54,894 nt of DNA from Terriglobales bacterium. Its GTDB lineage: Bacteria > Acidobacteriota > Terriglobia > Terriglobales > Acidobacteriaceae. The notes under the pieces are model-generated. The model saw nothing but the letters and a program-made list of their open reading frames with translations, had not been told where the DNA came from and searched no databases. The translations under genes were made by a program, and so were the position numbers. The stretch lies in contig JAATEV010000076.1 in assembly GCA_015655585.1 (NCBI GenBank), positions 1-54,894 of the forward strand, written 5' to 3'. Below, piece by piece: positions 25,407 through 33,275 of this stretch; within the stretch, counting starts at the first letter, position 1; the number at the start of each line of letters is the position of its first letter.

Positions 25407-26359
25407 GATGCGGCCCTGTTGCCGAGGGTCTTGATGGCTCCCTGGGCGAGGATGGCCAGCTTGCCGGGCGTGGAGACGCGGACGCGCCGGGAGAAGACGT
25501 CGTATTCGGCGGCGGTGATCTTGAGCAGAAGGCGATGGTAGATGGCGACGAGCACCCAGAGCGCGGCGCGGCTGTCGCGGTCGATGAGGGGGAGGAGGCG
25601 GTCGGCGGAGGCGTAATACTGCTCGGCCCGGGAGGAGATGTTCTGGAGGAGAGCGCGCTCGTTGGGCTGGATGGGTGAACCGCTGGCCAAGGCGGAGATG
25701 CGGTCGAGCGAGACGTTGTGCTGGTGGAGGAGGTCGAGCGGGAGATAGATGCGACTGCGCTCGGCATCTTCTTTGACGTCGCGGAGGATGTTGGTGAGTT
25801 GGAAGGCTACTCCAGTTTCCTCGGCCAGTTTTTCGGCGCGGGGGTCGGTGTAGCCGAAGATCTTGATGCAGACGAGGCCGACAACAGAGGCTACGAGGTA
25901 GCAGTAGCGGTAGAGGTCGTCGAAGGTGTCATAGGTCTGGGGATGCTCGAAGGTGGGTTCGAGGCCGGGCTCGAGGTCCATGGTGGTTCCCTGCACCAGC
26001 TCTTCGAGGAGGGTGTCGGGGATGGAGAAGCGGCGCTGGGTGTCGTTGAGGGCGAGGAAGACGGGGTTGGCGGTGACGCCGGAGCTGCGGGCGGCGCGCC
26101 AGTCCGCGACCCAGCGGGACATGACGAGGCGGCGCTCGGAGAGCGGGAGGGACTCGTCGTCTGCGATGTCGTCGGCGCGGCGCATGAAAGCGTAGACGGC
26201 GCACATGGCGTTGCGTTTGGCCGGAGGCAGGACGCGGAAGGCGTAGTAAAAATTCTTGGCCTCACGCTGGGCGATGCCGGAGCAGACGGCGTAGGCCTCG
26301 GCCACGGTCAGGGGATTCCGGGGAGTCGTATTCGCTGTGATCGTGTTCAAGGAGGTCAA
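25403..26359 (-). CDS. hpnD: Presqualene diphosphate synthase HpnD
   Basis: Condenses two farnesyl diphosphates to presqualene diphosphate. 318 residues of the squalene/phytoene-synthase fold. The first Asp-rich motif is FMRRADDIADDES (about 58-70) and the second is FQLTNILRDVKEDAERSR (about 187-204), followed by IYLP. The start overlaps the hpnC stop by four bases and the stop overlaps hpnE, so the three enzymes are translationally linked. The order C-D-E matches the known squalene route of hopanoid producers. Confidence 0.94.
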   Translation of the reverse strand: MTSLNTITANTTPRNPLTVAEAYAVCSGIAQREAKNFYYAFRVLPPAKRNAMCAVYAFMRRADDIADDESLPLSERRLVMSRWVADWRAARSSGVTANPVFLALNDTQRRFSIPDTLLEELVQGTTMDLEPGLEPTFEHPQTYDTFDDLYRYCYLVASVVGLVCIKIFGYTDPRAEKLAEETGVAFQLTNILRDVKEDAERSRIYLPLDLLHQHNVSLDRISALASGSPIQPNERALLQNISSRAEQYYASADRLLPLIDRDSRAALWVLVAIYHRLLLKITAAEYDVFSRRVRVSTPGKLAILAQGAIKTLGNRAAS

Positions 26360-27318
26360 CGGGACAGCCCCGCGCGCATCTTCTCGCCTACTGCGCCGAT
26401 GAGGAGGAGAATCTTTTTGAATTTTGTGACGACGGGGCGGCCGCGGAGCGTGTCGTAGTTCTGCGCGACGATGCCGTCTAGGACGGCGTCGCCGCCTTTG
26501 CGGAAGAGATTAAGCGTAACGGCGAGGTCGGGGTCTACCTGCGAGGCGATGGCTCCGCCCTCGTGCAGCATCTGGCGGGTGCGGGTGACGAGCGACTCGA
26601 CCAGGGCGCGGTAGCCGGGGGTGAAGACGCGGCCTTCGAGCTGGCCCTCGTCCACGCCAAAACGAAACATGTCTTCGGCGGGGATGTAGCGGCGGCCACG
26701 CTCGGCGTCTTCGACGACGTCCTGCCAGAAGTTGGCGAGCTGAAGCGCGGTGCAAACCTTGTCGGAGAGGAGCGCAAGCGACTCCTGCCGGTAGCCGCAG
26801 ATCCAGAGGACGAGGCGGCCTACGGGGTTGGCGGAGTAGCGGGAGTATTCGAGCAGCTCACCCCAGGTGTCGTAGCAGGTCTTGACCTGGTCCATTTTGA
26901 AGGCGCGAACGAGGTCGGCGAAGAGCTGACGCGGAAGCTCGCACTGGACGATGGTCTCGCGGAGCGCGACGAAGACGGGATGCAGGGAGCGCTCGGGGTG
27001 GTCGTAGCACTCGTCGAGCATGGCGAGCCAGGTGTCGAGGAGGCGGGTAGCCACGGTACGGTCAGCGACCTCGTCGCCGAGGTCGTCGGCTACGCGGCAG
27101 TAGGCGTAAAGGCTCTCGAAGTGCGGGCGCACCTTGCGGGGAAGAAAGAAAGTGGCTACGTGGAAGTTCTCGTAGTGGGAGCTGGTGAGATCACGGCACC
27201 AGGCCTGGGCCTCGGCGAGCGTGGGACGCTCCAGCGGCGTGAGGTACTCGTGCGGCGCGCCGACGAGGGTGTAAGGCGTGGGAGCGATGGGGAGCTGGTT
27301 CACAGGAGTCTGATTCAC
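26356..27318 (-). CDS. hpnC: Hydroxysqualene synthase HpnC
   Basis: Converts presqualene diphosphate to hydroxysqualene. 320 residues. Asp-rich motifs are YCRVADDLGDEVADR and LQLANFWQDVVEDAERGR, with RYIP after the second. I set the start at GTG 27318 because GTGA there overlaps the stop of the upstream dehydrogenase, as at every other junction in this operon. The open frame further upstream lies inside the dehydrogenase gene and has no family similarity. The first 25 residues (PVNQLPIAPTPY) are low-complexity. Confidence 0.93.
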   Translation of the reverse strand: MNQTPVNQLPIAPTPYTLVGAPHEYLTPLERPTLAEAQAWCRDLTSSHYENFHVATFFLPRKVRPHFESLYAYCRVADDLGDEVADRTVATRLLDTWLAMLDECYDHPERSLHPVFVALRETIVQCELPRQLFADLVRAFKMDQVKTCYDTWGELLEYSRYSANPVGRLVLWICGYRQESLALLSDKVCTALQLANFWQDVVEDAERGRRYIPAEDMFRFGVDEGQLEGRVFTPGYRALVESLVTRTRQMLHEGGAIASQVDPDLAVTLNLFRKGGDAVLDGIVAQNYDTLRGRPVVTKFKKILLLIGAVGEKMRAGLSR

Positions 27319-28382
27319 TGGGGTGCTCCTGCGGGGAAGACGGCGGTCTTGATCTCCTGCGTAGCTCCGGTGCGCTGGAGCATGGCGGCGAAGATCGCGG
27401 GCACGTGTTCGAGGGTATCGCGGCCGGTGATGTACTCGGCGCATTTGAAGCGTCCACTGGTGACGAGCCCGAAGGCGGTGCGGCAGGTGGCCGGGGTATG
27501 GTGGAAGCTGGCCTTGAGGGTGATATCGCCGTAGTGGAGGCGGTTGGTATCGAGCTGGACCCTGGTGCCGCTGGGTGGGCCGCCGAAGAAGTTGACCACG
27601 CCGCCTTTGCGGACGATCTCGACGGCCCACTCCCACGTGGCGGGGGTGGCTACGGCTTCGATGACGATATCGGCTCCGCGACCGGAGGGCGTAAGGGCGC
27701 GGGCGGCGGCTATGGGGTCTTCTACGGCGGAGATTTGTACGACTTCGCTGGCTCCAAAGGTTTTGGCGGCGGCAATCTGGTCGTCGCGCTTGACGATAGC
27801 GATGACGTGGACGCCGGAGAGCTGGGCGACGTGCATGAACATCAGACCGATGGGACCGGCGCCGATGACGACCATCGTGTCTCCGGACTTTGCGCCGGAC
27901 TCCTCAAGGCCGCGGACGACGCAGGCGAGCGGCTCGGAGAGGGCGGCGTGTTCGAAGGGGACTCCTTCGGGGACGGGCAGGGTGTTCTTTTCGACGATGC
28001 GCGCCGGGATGCGAATGTATTCGGCGTAGGCTCCGTTGTTGAAGAGGAGGTCTTCGCAGAGGTTCTGCTGGTTGTGCAGGCAGAAGTAGCAGGCGTCGCA
28101 GGGCGCGGAGTTGAGGGCCACGACACGGTCGCCCACTTGGAAGCGGGTGACGCCGGGGCCGACTTCGGCGACTGCTCCGGCCAGCTCGTGGCCGAAGGGG
28201 ATGGGCGGCTTGAGCATCATGGCGTGGTAGCCGCGGCGGTAGACCTTGAGGTCGGTGCCGCAGGTGAGGGCCGCGCCTACGCGCACGACGATCTCACCGG
28301 GACCGGCCACGGGGATGGGAACCCGTTCGAGCCGAAGGTCTTCTTTACCGTACAGAACTGCCGCGATCATGCTGGAGGTCAT
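27315..28382 (-). CDS. Zinc-dependent MDR-family alcohol dehydrogenase, first gene of the hpn operon
   Basis: About 355 residues. The catalytic-zinc ligands are in LTCGTDLK and FGHELAG; the structural-zinc site is in CDACYFCLHNQQNLCEDL (four cysteines, C-x2-C-x2-C-x7-C). The NAD(P) Rossmann motif is VVIGAGPIGLMFMHVAQ. It resembles sorbitol/threonine-dehydrogenase-like MDR proteins. Its stop overlaps the hpnC start by four bases, so it is part of the squalene operon, though no dehydrogenase of this type is needed for squalene itself. The start is uncertain: ATG 28382 or 28370. Confidence 0.88.
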   Translation of the reverse strand: MTSSMIAAVLYGKEDLRLERVPIPVAGPGEIVVRVGAALTCGTDLKVYRRGYHAMMLKPPIPFGHELAGAVAEVGPGVTRFQVGDRVVALNSAPCDACYFCLHNQQNLCEDLLFNNGAYAEYIRIPARIVEKNTLPVPEGVPFEHAALSEPLACVVRGLEESGAKSGDTMVVIGAGPIGLMFMHVAQLSGVHVIAIVKRDDQIAAAKTFGASEVVQISAVEDPIAAARALTPSGRGADIVIEAVATPATWEWAVEIVRKGGVVNFFGGPPSGTRVQLDTNRLHYGDITLKASFHHTPATCRTAFGLVTSGRFKCAEYITGRDTLEHVPAIFAAMLQRTGATQEIKTAVFPAGAPQ

Positions 28383-28525
28383 CCTTTTTATTTTCTCACT
28401 TCTTTCAGTCTTCGCCGCCTCGCTTCGTTGCAAGGAGGCTTGCCGGACAACCTCCGTATTTACTTCAAGATTCGTGAACTCGACCGGCGGGGTGGCGCAT
28501 CTGATAATCTGAGCCAGATACCGAC

Positions 28526-29305
28526 ATGCCCCTTGTCTCTCCAGAGGTCTTTGCGAAGCAGAAGCTTGCCGCCATTCAGGAGTACTCCATCCTGTCGTGG
28601 CACGCGATTGCGAACCTTTTTTCGCTGCCGCGCTACTGGGCGGACATTTACACCCAGATGGACTCGATTGGCGTGGGGTCGATGCCGATTGTGGTGCTGA
28701 CGGGCTTTTTCACCGGATGCGTGCTGGCGTTGCAGTCGGCGACCTCGCTACAAGAGTTCGGGTCAGTGAGCCTGACGGGGAACCTGGTGGCTCTCTCGAT
28801 GGTGAAGGAGCTGGGGCCGGTGCTGACGGGGCTGATGGTTTCGGGGCGGAACGCCTCGGGAATGGCCTCGGAGCTGGGCTCGATGAAGGTGACCGAGCAG
28901 ATCGACGCGATGCGGGCGCTGGGAACCGACCCGATCCGGAAACTGGTGACGCCACGGCTGTACGCTACGGTGTTTATGCTCTTCTTCCTGACGATTGTGG
29001 CCGACGCGGTGGGCATTGCAGGCGGCGCGCTGGTCTCGGTGACGCTGATGGGGCTGAACGCTTCGTCGTACTTCAATAACTCATACCGGGCACTGGTGTA
29101 CGGTGATATTGCACAGGGGCTGACCAAGCCGCTGTTCTCCGGGTTCATCATCGCCACGGTGGGCTGCTACTTCGGCATTACCACCACGGGAGGCACGCAG
29201 GGCGTGGGTAAATCGACCACGCAGGCCGTGGTCGTCTCGTCGGTGTTCATTATTATCGTCGACTTTATCGTCAGCCGAGCCATGATCGGCATCTTCGGCA
29301 GATAG
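28526..29305 (+). CDS. MlaE-family ABC transporter permease
   Basis: 259 residues with five to six membrane helices. The MlaE family signature covers VKELGPVLTGLMVSGRNAS, MASELGSMKVTEQIDAMRAL and GTDPIRKLVTPRLYA. Such permeases move phospholipids between inner membrane and envelope in Mla/Tgd/Mce systems. The ATPase gene starts six bases downstream. It is divergent from the hpn operon with a 92-143 bp shared promoter region. No MlaD/MCE-domain gene is in the window. Confidence 0.93.
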   Translation: MPLVSPEVFAKQKLAAIQEYSILSWHAIANLFSLPRYWADIYTQMDSIGVGSMPIVVLTGFFTGCVLALQSATSLQEFGSVSLTGNLVALSMVKELGPVLTGLMVSGRNASGMASELGSMKVTEQIDAMRALGTDPIRKLVTPRLYATVFMLFFLTIVADAVGIAGGALVSVTLMGLNASSYFNNSYRALVYGDIAQGLTKPLFSGFIIATVGCYFGITTTGGTQGVGKSTTQAVVVSSVFIIIVDFIVSRAMIGIFGR

Positions 29306-29311
29306 ACAGGT

Positions 29312-30148
29312 ATGCCCGAAAAGACCTCCAGCAGCGCGGCTTCGCAGGACACGGACTCTTCCGAGCCGGTGGTCGTCTTCGACGATGTATCGATCAAGTT
29401 CGACCTGAAGCCGGTGTTGCAGGACATTTCGTTCACCGTGCGGCGCGGCGAGACGCGCATCATCCTGGGACCGGCGGGCGGCGGCAAGTCCGTGCTGATG
29501 AAGCTGGCCAATGGACTGATCCAGCCGGACTCGGGCAGAATCCGCATCTTCGGCAACGACATTACGGAGATGCCGGAGCGCGACCTGTTCAAGCTGCGAG
29601 CGCGCATCGGTATGGTCTTTCAGGAGTCGGCACTGTTCGACTCGCTCTCGGTGGAGGACAACGTTGCATATCGGCTGCACGAGGACCATGTTCCGGAGGC
29701 CGAAGCCCACGAGCGCGTGATCGAGGCGCTGCGGTTTGTGGAGCTGGAGAACACGATCTCGAAGTTCCCGCCGGAGCTCTCGGGCGGAATGCGGCGCAGG
29801 GTCTCGATTGCGCGGGCTATCGTCTCCAACCCGGACCTGATTCTGTACGATTCGCCCACGGGCGGGTTGGACCCGATCACTTCGACGACCATCGTGGAGC
29901 TGGTGATTAAGCAGCGCGACGTCTCGCATACCACCGCGCTGATGATTACGCACAGGTTGCAGGACGCGTTTCTGCTGGCGCGGAACCGCTTCAACCCGGA
30001 GACCGGCAAAGTAGAGCCTCTCCCTGACGGCAGCATCGACGACAGCACGAAGTTCCTGGTGCTGAACGAGGGCAGGATCGTCTTCGACGGCACGACCGAG
30101 GAGCTGGTCCACTCGGACGATCCCTGGTTGAAGGATTATCTTTCGTAA
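29312..30148 (+). CDS. MlaF-like ABC ATPase with altered Walker B
   Basis: 278 residues. Walker A is GPAGGGKS (53-60), Q-loop VFQES (Q104), signature LSGGM (156-160) and H-loop ITHR (H214). In Walker B the residue after Asp180 is Ser181 (LILYDSPTGGLDP) where the catalytic glutamate normally stands; codon TCG at 29852-29854. After the H-loop there is an insertion of about 25 residues (RFNPETGKVEPLPDG) before FLVLNEGRIVFDG. Partner of the MlaE-like permease in lipid transport. Hydrolysis may be slow or use another base. Confidence 0.9.
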   Translation: MPEKTSSSAASQDTDSSEPVVVFDDVSIKFDLKPVLQDISFTVRRGETRIILGPAGGGKSVLMKLANGLIQPDSGRIRIFGNDITEMPERDLFKLRARIGMVFQESALFDSLSVEDNVAYRLHEDHVPEAEAHERVIEALRFVELENTISKFPPELSGGMRRRVSIARAIVSNPDLILYDSPTGGLDPITSTTIVELVIKQRDVSHTTALMITHRLQDAFLLARNRFNPETGKVEPLPDGSIDDSTKFLVLNEGRIVFDGTTEELVHSDDPWLKDYLS

Positions 30149-30180
30149 AATTTGCGGCGGGGTCGGGGAAACTCTTCGTT

Positions 30181-30231
30181 TGAAGAAGCCTTTGTTTTGA
30201 AGGGGCGCGGCTGAAGCCGCGCCCCTTCAAA
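30181..30231 (+). repeat. Dispersed 3'-UTR repeat with 16-bp hairpin (copy 2)
   Basis: TGAAGAAGCCTTTGTTTTGA (30181-30200) leads into a perfect 16-bp inverted repeat (30196-30211 / 30216-30231, loop TGAA) with GGCTGAAGCC at its tip. The first 26 bases match the element downstream of hpnE with two differences. It lies 3' of the ABC ATPase gene and is a good intrinsic-terminator or REP-like candidate. Confidence 0.8.
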
Positions 30232-30267
30232 GCACCTCTCCTTCAGCAGGGCTCAGACAGCAAAGCT

Positions 30268-30906
30268 CTAGCGCTTCCCTGCCTTCCACTCGTCGTAGGA
30301 GATGCGCGGCATGGTGAGGAGCGCGTCGCGGGTGCGGACGTAGGAACCCAGGCCGTTCATTCTGCCGATGGCGTGCAGCTCCTCGGCGCGGACGTAGGGA
30401 CCTGCGGGGTCGATGAACTGATCTTCAACGTAGATGGAGACAACGCGACCGAGAATGATGCGCGAGCGGCCGATCTCCATGGTGGTGTGCTCCACGCACT
30501 CCAGCGCGGCGTGAGCCTGCTGGATGCGCGGCACCTTGACGACCGACGAGGGAGCGGTGGTGAGCCCGGCCATTTCCAACTCGTTGACCTCGGGCGGGAA
30601 ATCGGTGGCGCAGATATTCATCTGGGACATGAGGTCTTCGGTGACCACGTTGATGACGAACTCGCCGGTGCGGCGGATGTTGCGCGCCGTGTCCTTGGGG
30701 ACGAAGATGTCGTCGGGGCGGTTGGTGACGCCCATGGCTACGATCGGCGGATCGGTGCAGACGTAGTTGTAGGCGCTGAAGGGCGCGGCGTTCAGCCTGC
30801 CGTCTTCGCTCATGGTGGTGACCCAGGCGATGGGCCGGGGTGCGACGAGGCCGATCAGCAGGTTATATACCTCGCGGCCCTTTGCTTTCTCGATGTCTAC
30901 ATTCAT
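30268..30906 (-). CDS. Flavin reductase family protein (FMN-binding split barrel)
   Basis: 212 residues. The split-barrel pattern begins with APRPIAWVTTMSEDGRLNAAPFSAYNYVCTDPP (read in parts: RPIAWVTT, NAAPFS) and continues with TGEFVINVVTEDL and HAALECVEH. Such proteins reduce or bind FMN and often supply reduced flavin to monooxygenases. A partner oxygenase is not adjacent; the flavin monooxygenase gene at 1659-2684 is the only one in the window. It lies 54 bp after ftsB on the same strand. Confidence 0.88.
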   Translation of the reverse strand: MNVDIEKAKGREVYNLLIGLVAPRPIAWVTTMSEDGRLNAAPFSAYNYVCTDPPIVAMGVTNRPDDIFVPKDTARNIRRTGEFVINVVTEDLMSQMNICATDFPPEVNELEMAGLTTAPSSVVKVPRIQQAHAALECVEHTTMEIGRSRIILGRVVSIYVEDQFIDPAGPYVRAEELHAIGRMNGLGSYVRTRDALLTMPRISYDEWKAGKR

Positions 30907-30960
30907 GCACTACTCCCTTAGGAGCAGACTAACGCAGAAGAGCTTGTGCGGGAGAGATGA

Positions 30961-31338
30961 CTAGTGGCCGGGCTGTGAGGGCGAGGGCGGTAGAGTGTAG
31001 ATGACCTCGCCTGGACGCGTGTAGTGCAGCTCCTCGCGGGCCTGGTGCTCGATGGCGTTGGGATCGTTCTGCAGACGGTCAACGTGGCCCTTGAGGAGGT
31101 CGTTCTCGCGTTGCAGGCTGTGAAGCTGCCCGTCGAGTGCCTGGGTCTCCTGCCGCTTCTGCCGGTAGGTGGTCAGGCCATTCTGCCCGAAGATGACGTG
31201 GTAGCCCATCATGATCGCGAGCGCCGCCGCCGAGACCGTGGCGACCTTGCGCCAGCCGTGCTGCGCGTGCTCGAAGAGACGCGGAAAGCCGAAGCCGCGA
31301 GGCGTTGCATTGCTGCGTGATGGGGTCAAAGAGGCCAC
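30961..31338 (-). CDS. ftsB: FtsB/DivIC-type septum formation initiator
   Basis: 125 residues. Cytoplasmic N-terminus (1-30), one membrane helix (about 32-50, TVSAAALAIMMGYHVIF), then a coiled coil (about 58-90, LDGQLHSLQRENDLLKGHV) and the family-typical EHQAREELHYTRPGEVIY. FtsB-type proteins bridge FtsL and FtsQ in the divisome. A large imperfect palindrome lies just upstream of the start. The C-terminal tail is Pro/Ser-rich. Confidence 0.86.
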   Translation of the reverse strand: MASLTPSRSNATPRGFGFPRLFEHAQHGWRKVATVSAAALAIMMGYHVIFGQNGLTTYRQKRQETQALDGQLHSLQRENDLLKGHVDRLQNDPNAIEHQAREELHYTRPGEVIYTLPPSPSQPGH

Positions 31339-31346
31339 TCTACTCT

Positions 31347-31419
31347 CAGTACAAATTCACGATGGGTACGCGTCAAGTGAAAATCCTCTTCCCTCCTGAC
31401 GCGTACCAAGTTCGTACTG
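31347..31419. promoter_or_regulatory. Long-range palindrome upstream of ftsB
   Basis: Nested inverted repeats: CAGTAC (31347-31352) / GTACTG (31414-31419) outside and GGTACGCGTCA (31365-31375) / TGACGCGTACC (31397-31407) inside. They lie in the 100-bp gap between the ATP-grasp gene and ftsB, both on the minus strand. The inner 11-bp arms are perfect with a 21-base spacer. It could be a transcript-end structure or a dimeric regulator site for ftsB. Confidence 0.55.
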
Positions 31420-31438
31420 ATTTTCATGCGAATCGAGC

Positions 31439-32461
31439 CTATTTTTCTTTCTTCGCGGCTCTCTTCACTGCCTTCTTCGGGGCTGGCTCCGGCTTTGCCT
31501 TGGGAGCTTTCTTATTCGCGGCCTTGTTCGCCGCGGCCAGCAGCGACGACCACCGCATGTGGGTGTGCGTCTTGCCCGCCAGCCGTGCCTTCCGGACAGC
31601 GAGATGCGCGACGGCATCGACGATCCAGTCGAAGTTCTCTTTGCCGATAGAGTGCAGGTCGGCGTCAGGAGCCGGGTTCATGAAGTCGATGGCGTAGGGG
31701 ACGCCATTGGCAACGGCAAACTCCACCGTATTGAGGTCGTAGCCCAGCGCCTTGCAGAGCGTGAGCGCGTCCTTCTCGATGCGCTTCAGAACCTTCTTGT
31801 CATAGCTGAGAGGCGTCTGGAGGTAGCGCTGCTCGTGCGGGAGACGCGGATCATACGGCATGATGCGGACCTCCGAGTGGCCGACGACGAAGCAGCGGAA
31901 GTAGGCGTCGTAGTCGATGGCGGACTGGAGCATCATGCAGAGATTGCCGGTCTGGTCGTAGGCGGCAAAGAACTCGTCGGGAGTGTGGATGTGCGAGACG
32001 TTGCGCCAGCCGCCGCCGTCGTGCGGCTTCAGGAACGCGGGAAAGCCGACGAACTCGAAGATGGATTGCCAGTCGAGCGGATACTGAAGGTTGCGCAGGG
32101 CGCGCTCGGTGATCTGCGGGGGATGCGACTTGTGCGGCAGAAGCACGGTGCGCGGCGTGGCGACTCCCAGACGCAGGGCCAGAGAGTAGTTGAAGAACTT
32201 GTCGTCCGCCGACCACCAGAAGGGATTGTTGATGACATGCGCGCCATTCAGCGTGGCCTGCTTGAGGAAGGACCGGTAGAAGGGGACGTCGTGCGAGATG
32301 CGATCGACGATGACGGAATAACCGGAAGAGGCTTCCGCCTGGACTCCGCCAACCTGGACGAACTCGGCCTGGATGTCATCGATCTCCATAGAGTTAATCG
32401 TATCGACCAAGGCTCCGGGGAAGGTGTTTTCCAATCCGAACAACACACCGATCTTTCTCAC
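31439..32461 (-). CDS. ATP-grasp family ligase with Lys/Ala/Pro-rich tail
   Basis: 340 residues. The N-terminus MRKIGVLFGLENTFPGAL and the central FPAFLKPHDGGGWRNV, CMMLQSAIDYDAYFRCFVVG, LNTVEFAVANGVPYAIDFMNP match an ATP-grasp fold: phosphate-binding loop, lysine, and acidic metal ligands near the C-terminus. ATP-grasp enzymes join a carboxylate to an amine or thiol via acyl-phosphate. The last 35 residues are a histone-H1-like basic tail (KKAPKAKPEPAPKKAVKR), unusual for the fold. It follows the esterase-like gene by 35 bp, so the two are probably one transcript. Confidence 0.82.
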   Translation of the reverse strand: MRKIGVLFGLENTFPGALVDTINSMEIDDIQAEFVQVGGVQAEASSGYSVIVDRISHDVPFYRSFLKQATLNGAHVINNPFWWSADDKFFNYSLALRLGVATPRTVLLPHKSHPPQITERALRNLQYPLDWQSIFEFVGFPAFLKPHDGGGWRNVSHIHTPDEFFAAYDQTGNLCMMLQSAIDYDAYFRCFVVGHSEVRIMPYDPRLPHEQRYLQTPLSYDKKVLKRIEKDALTLCKALGYDLNTVEFAVANGVPYAIDFMNPAPDADLHSIGKENFDWIVDAVAHLAVRKARLAGKTHTHMRWSSLLAAANKAANKKAPKAKPEPAPKKAVKRAAKKEK

Positions 32462-32496
32462 ACATGCCTCCTATTTCTGGTTTGTGGGTAGAGGGT

Positions 32497-33207
32497 TTAG
32501 ACGTAGGACTGCAACATACGCTGCCAGGAGGGCCAGTCGTGTCCGGAGCAGTCGCCCCATACGTCGAGACGGCAGGAGATTCCTTTGCTGCGAAGAAGCT
32601 GCGCCATGCGCTCGTTCTCGTTCCAGCAGGGATCGTGAACGGCGGTTGCGAGCACGTAGGTGTTGCGCCGGTAACGGTCGAGATACCAGTGATCGGCGAG
32701 GTTGGGCAGGTAGTGCGAGGGAATGTTGAAGTAACAGTCGTTGTCGTAGTAGCCGGAGAGCTGGCACGATGGATCGAAGGTTCCGCCCAGCGTAAGCACT
32801 CCGCTGAAGATATCAGGATGACGTAAAGCGATGTTGAATGCATGAAAACCGCCGAAGCCCGCTCCGGCAGTGTTAAGGTTCCGCGCATTGTCTCCCTTGC
32901 AGATAAACGGCACGACCTCGTGGAGGATGTACTGCTCGTATTGCAGATGACGGGCGATTCGGTCGCGGGGCGAGGCTTCCTGGTTGTACCAGCTCTCTGC
33001 GTCGATGGAGTCTACACAGAAGAGCTGTATGTGGCCGTGTTCGATGCGCGAAGCGGCGGCGTTAACCATGCCGCAGTCCTCAAACTCGAAGAAGCGGCCT
33101 CGGCAGGAGGGAAAGACGAGGACAGGAAGACCGGCATTGCCAAAGACCAGCAGCTCCATGTCTCGGCCAAGCGCGGAGGAAGACCAACGATGATACTCGC
33201 GTTTCAT
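32497..33207 (-). CDS. Esterase-fold protein lacking the nucleophile serine (pseudo-esterase)
   Basis: 236 residues of the alpha/beta-hydrolase esterase group (COG4947-like): GRDMELLVFGNAGLPVLVFP, FCVDSIDAESWYNQ, QYEQYILHEVVPFI and a C-terminal CSGHDWPSWQ that supplies the family histidine. At the nucleophile elbow, where I recall relatives reading G-C-S-F-G-G, this one reads GAGFGGFHA with Gly117 in place of Ser (codon GGC, 32859-32857). The Asp region reads DPCWNEN. It is likely inactive as a serine esterase or has become a binding protein. Upstream partner of the ATP-grasp gene. Confidence 0.82.
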   Translation of the reverse strand: MKREYHRWSSSALGRDMELLVFGNAGLPVLVFPSCRGRFFEFEDCGMVNAAASRIEHGHIQLFCVDSIDAESWYNQEASPRDRIARHLQYEQYILHEVVPFICKGDNARNLNTAGAGFGGFHAFNIALRHPDIFSGVLTLGGTFDPSCQLSGYYDNDCYFNIPSHYLPNLADHWYLDRYRRNTYVLATAVHDPCWNENERMAQLLRSKGISCRLDVWGDCSGHDWPSWQRMLQSYV

Positions 33208-33275
33208 GAGCGGTTCCCCCTGCTAGTCTGATGCAGTCACCGTTTGCCGGAGTGGTCTCTTTCACCGTGGATCCA

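Noticed and set aside
27319..27636. N-terminal extension of HpnC into the dehydrogenase gene (possible fusion)
   Set aside because: The extension is Arg/Pro/His-rich, lies wholly inside the dehydrogenase coding sequence, and the GTGA overlap gives a natural start.
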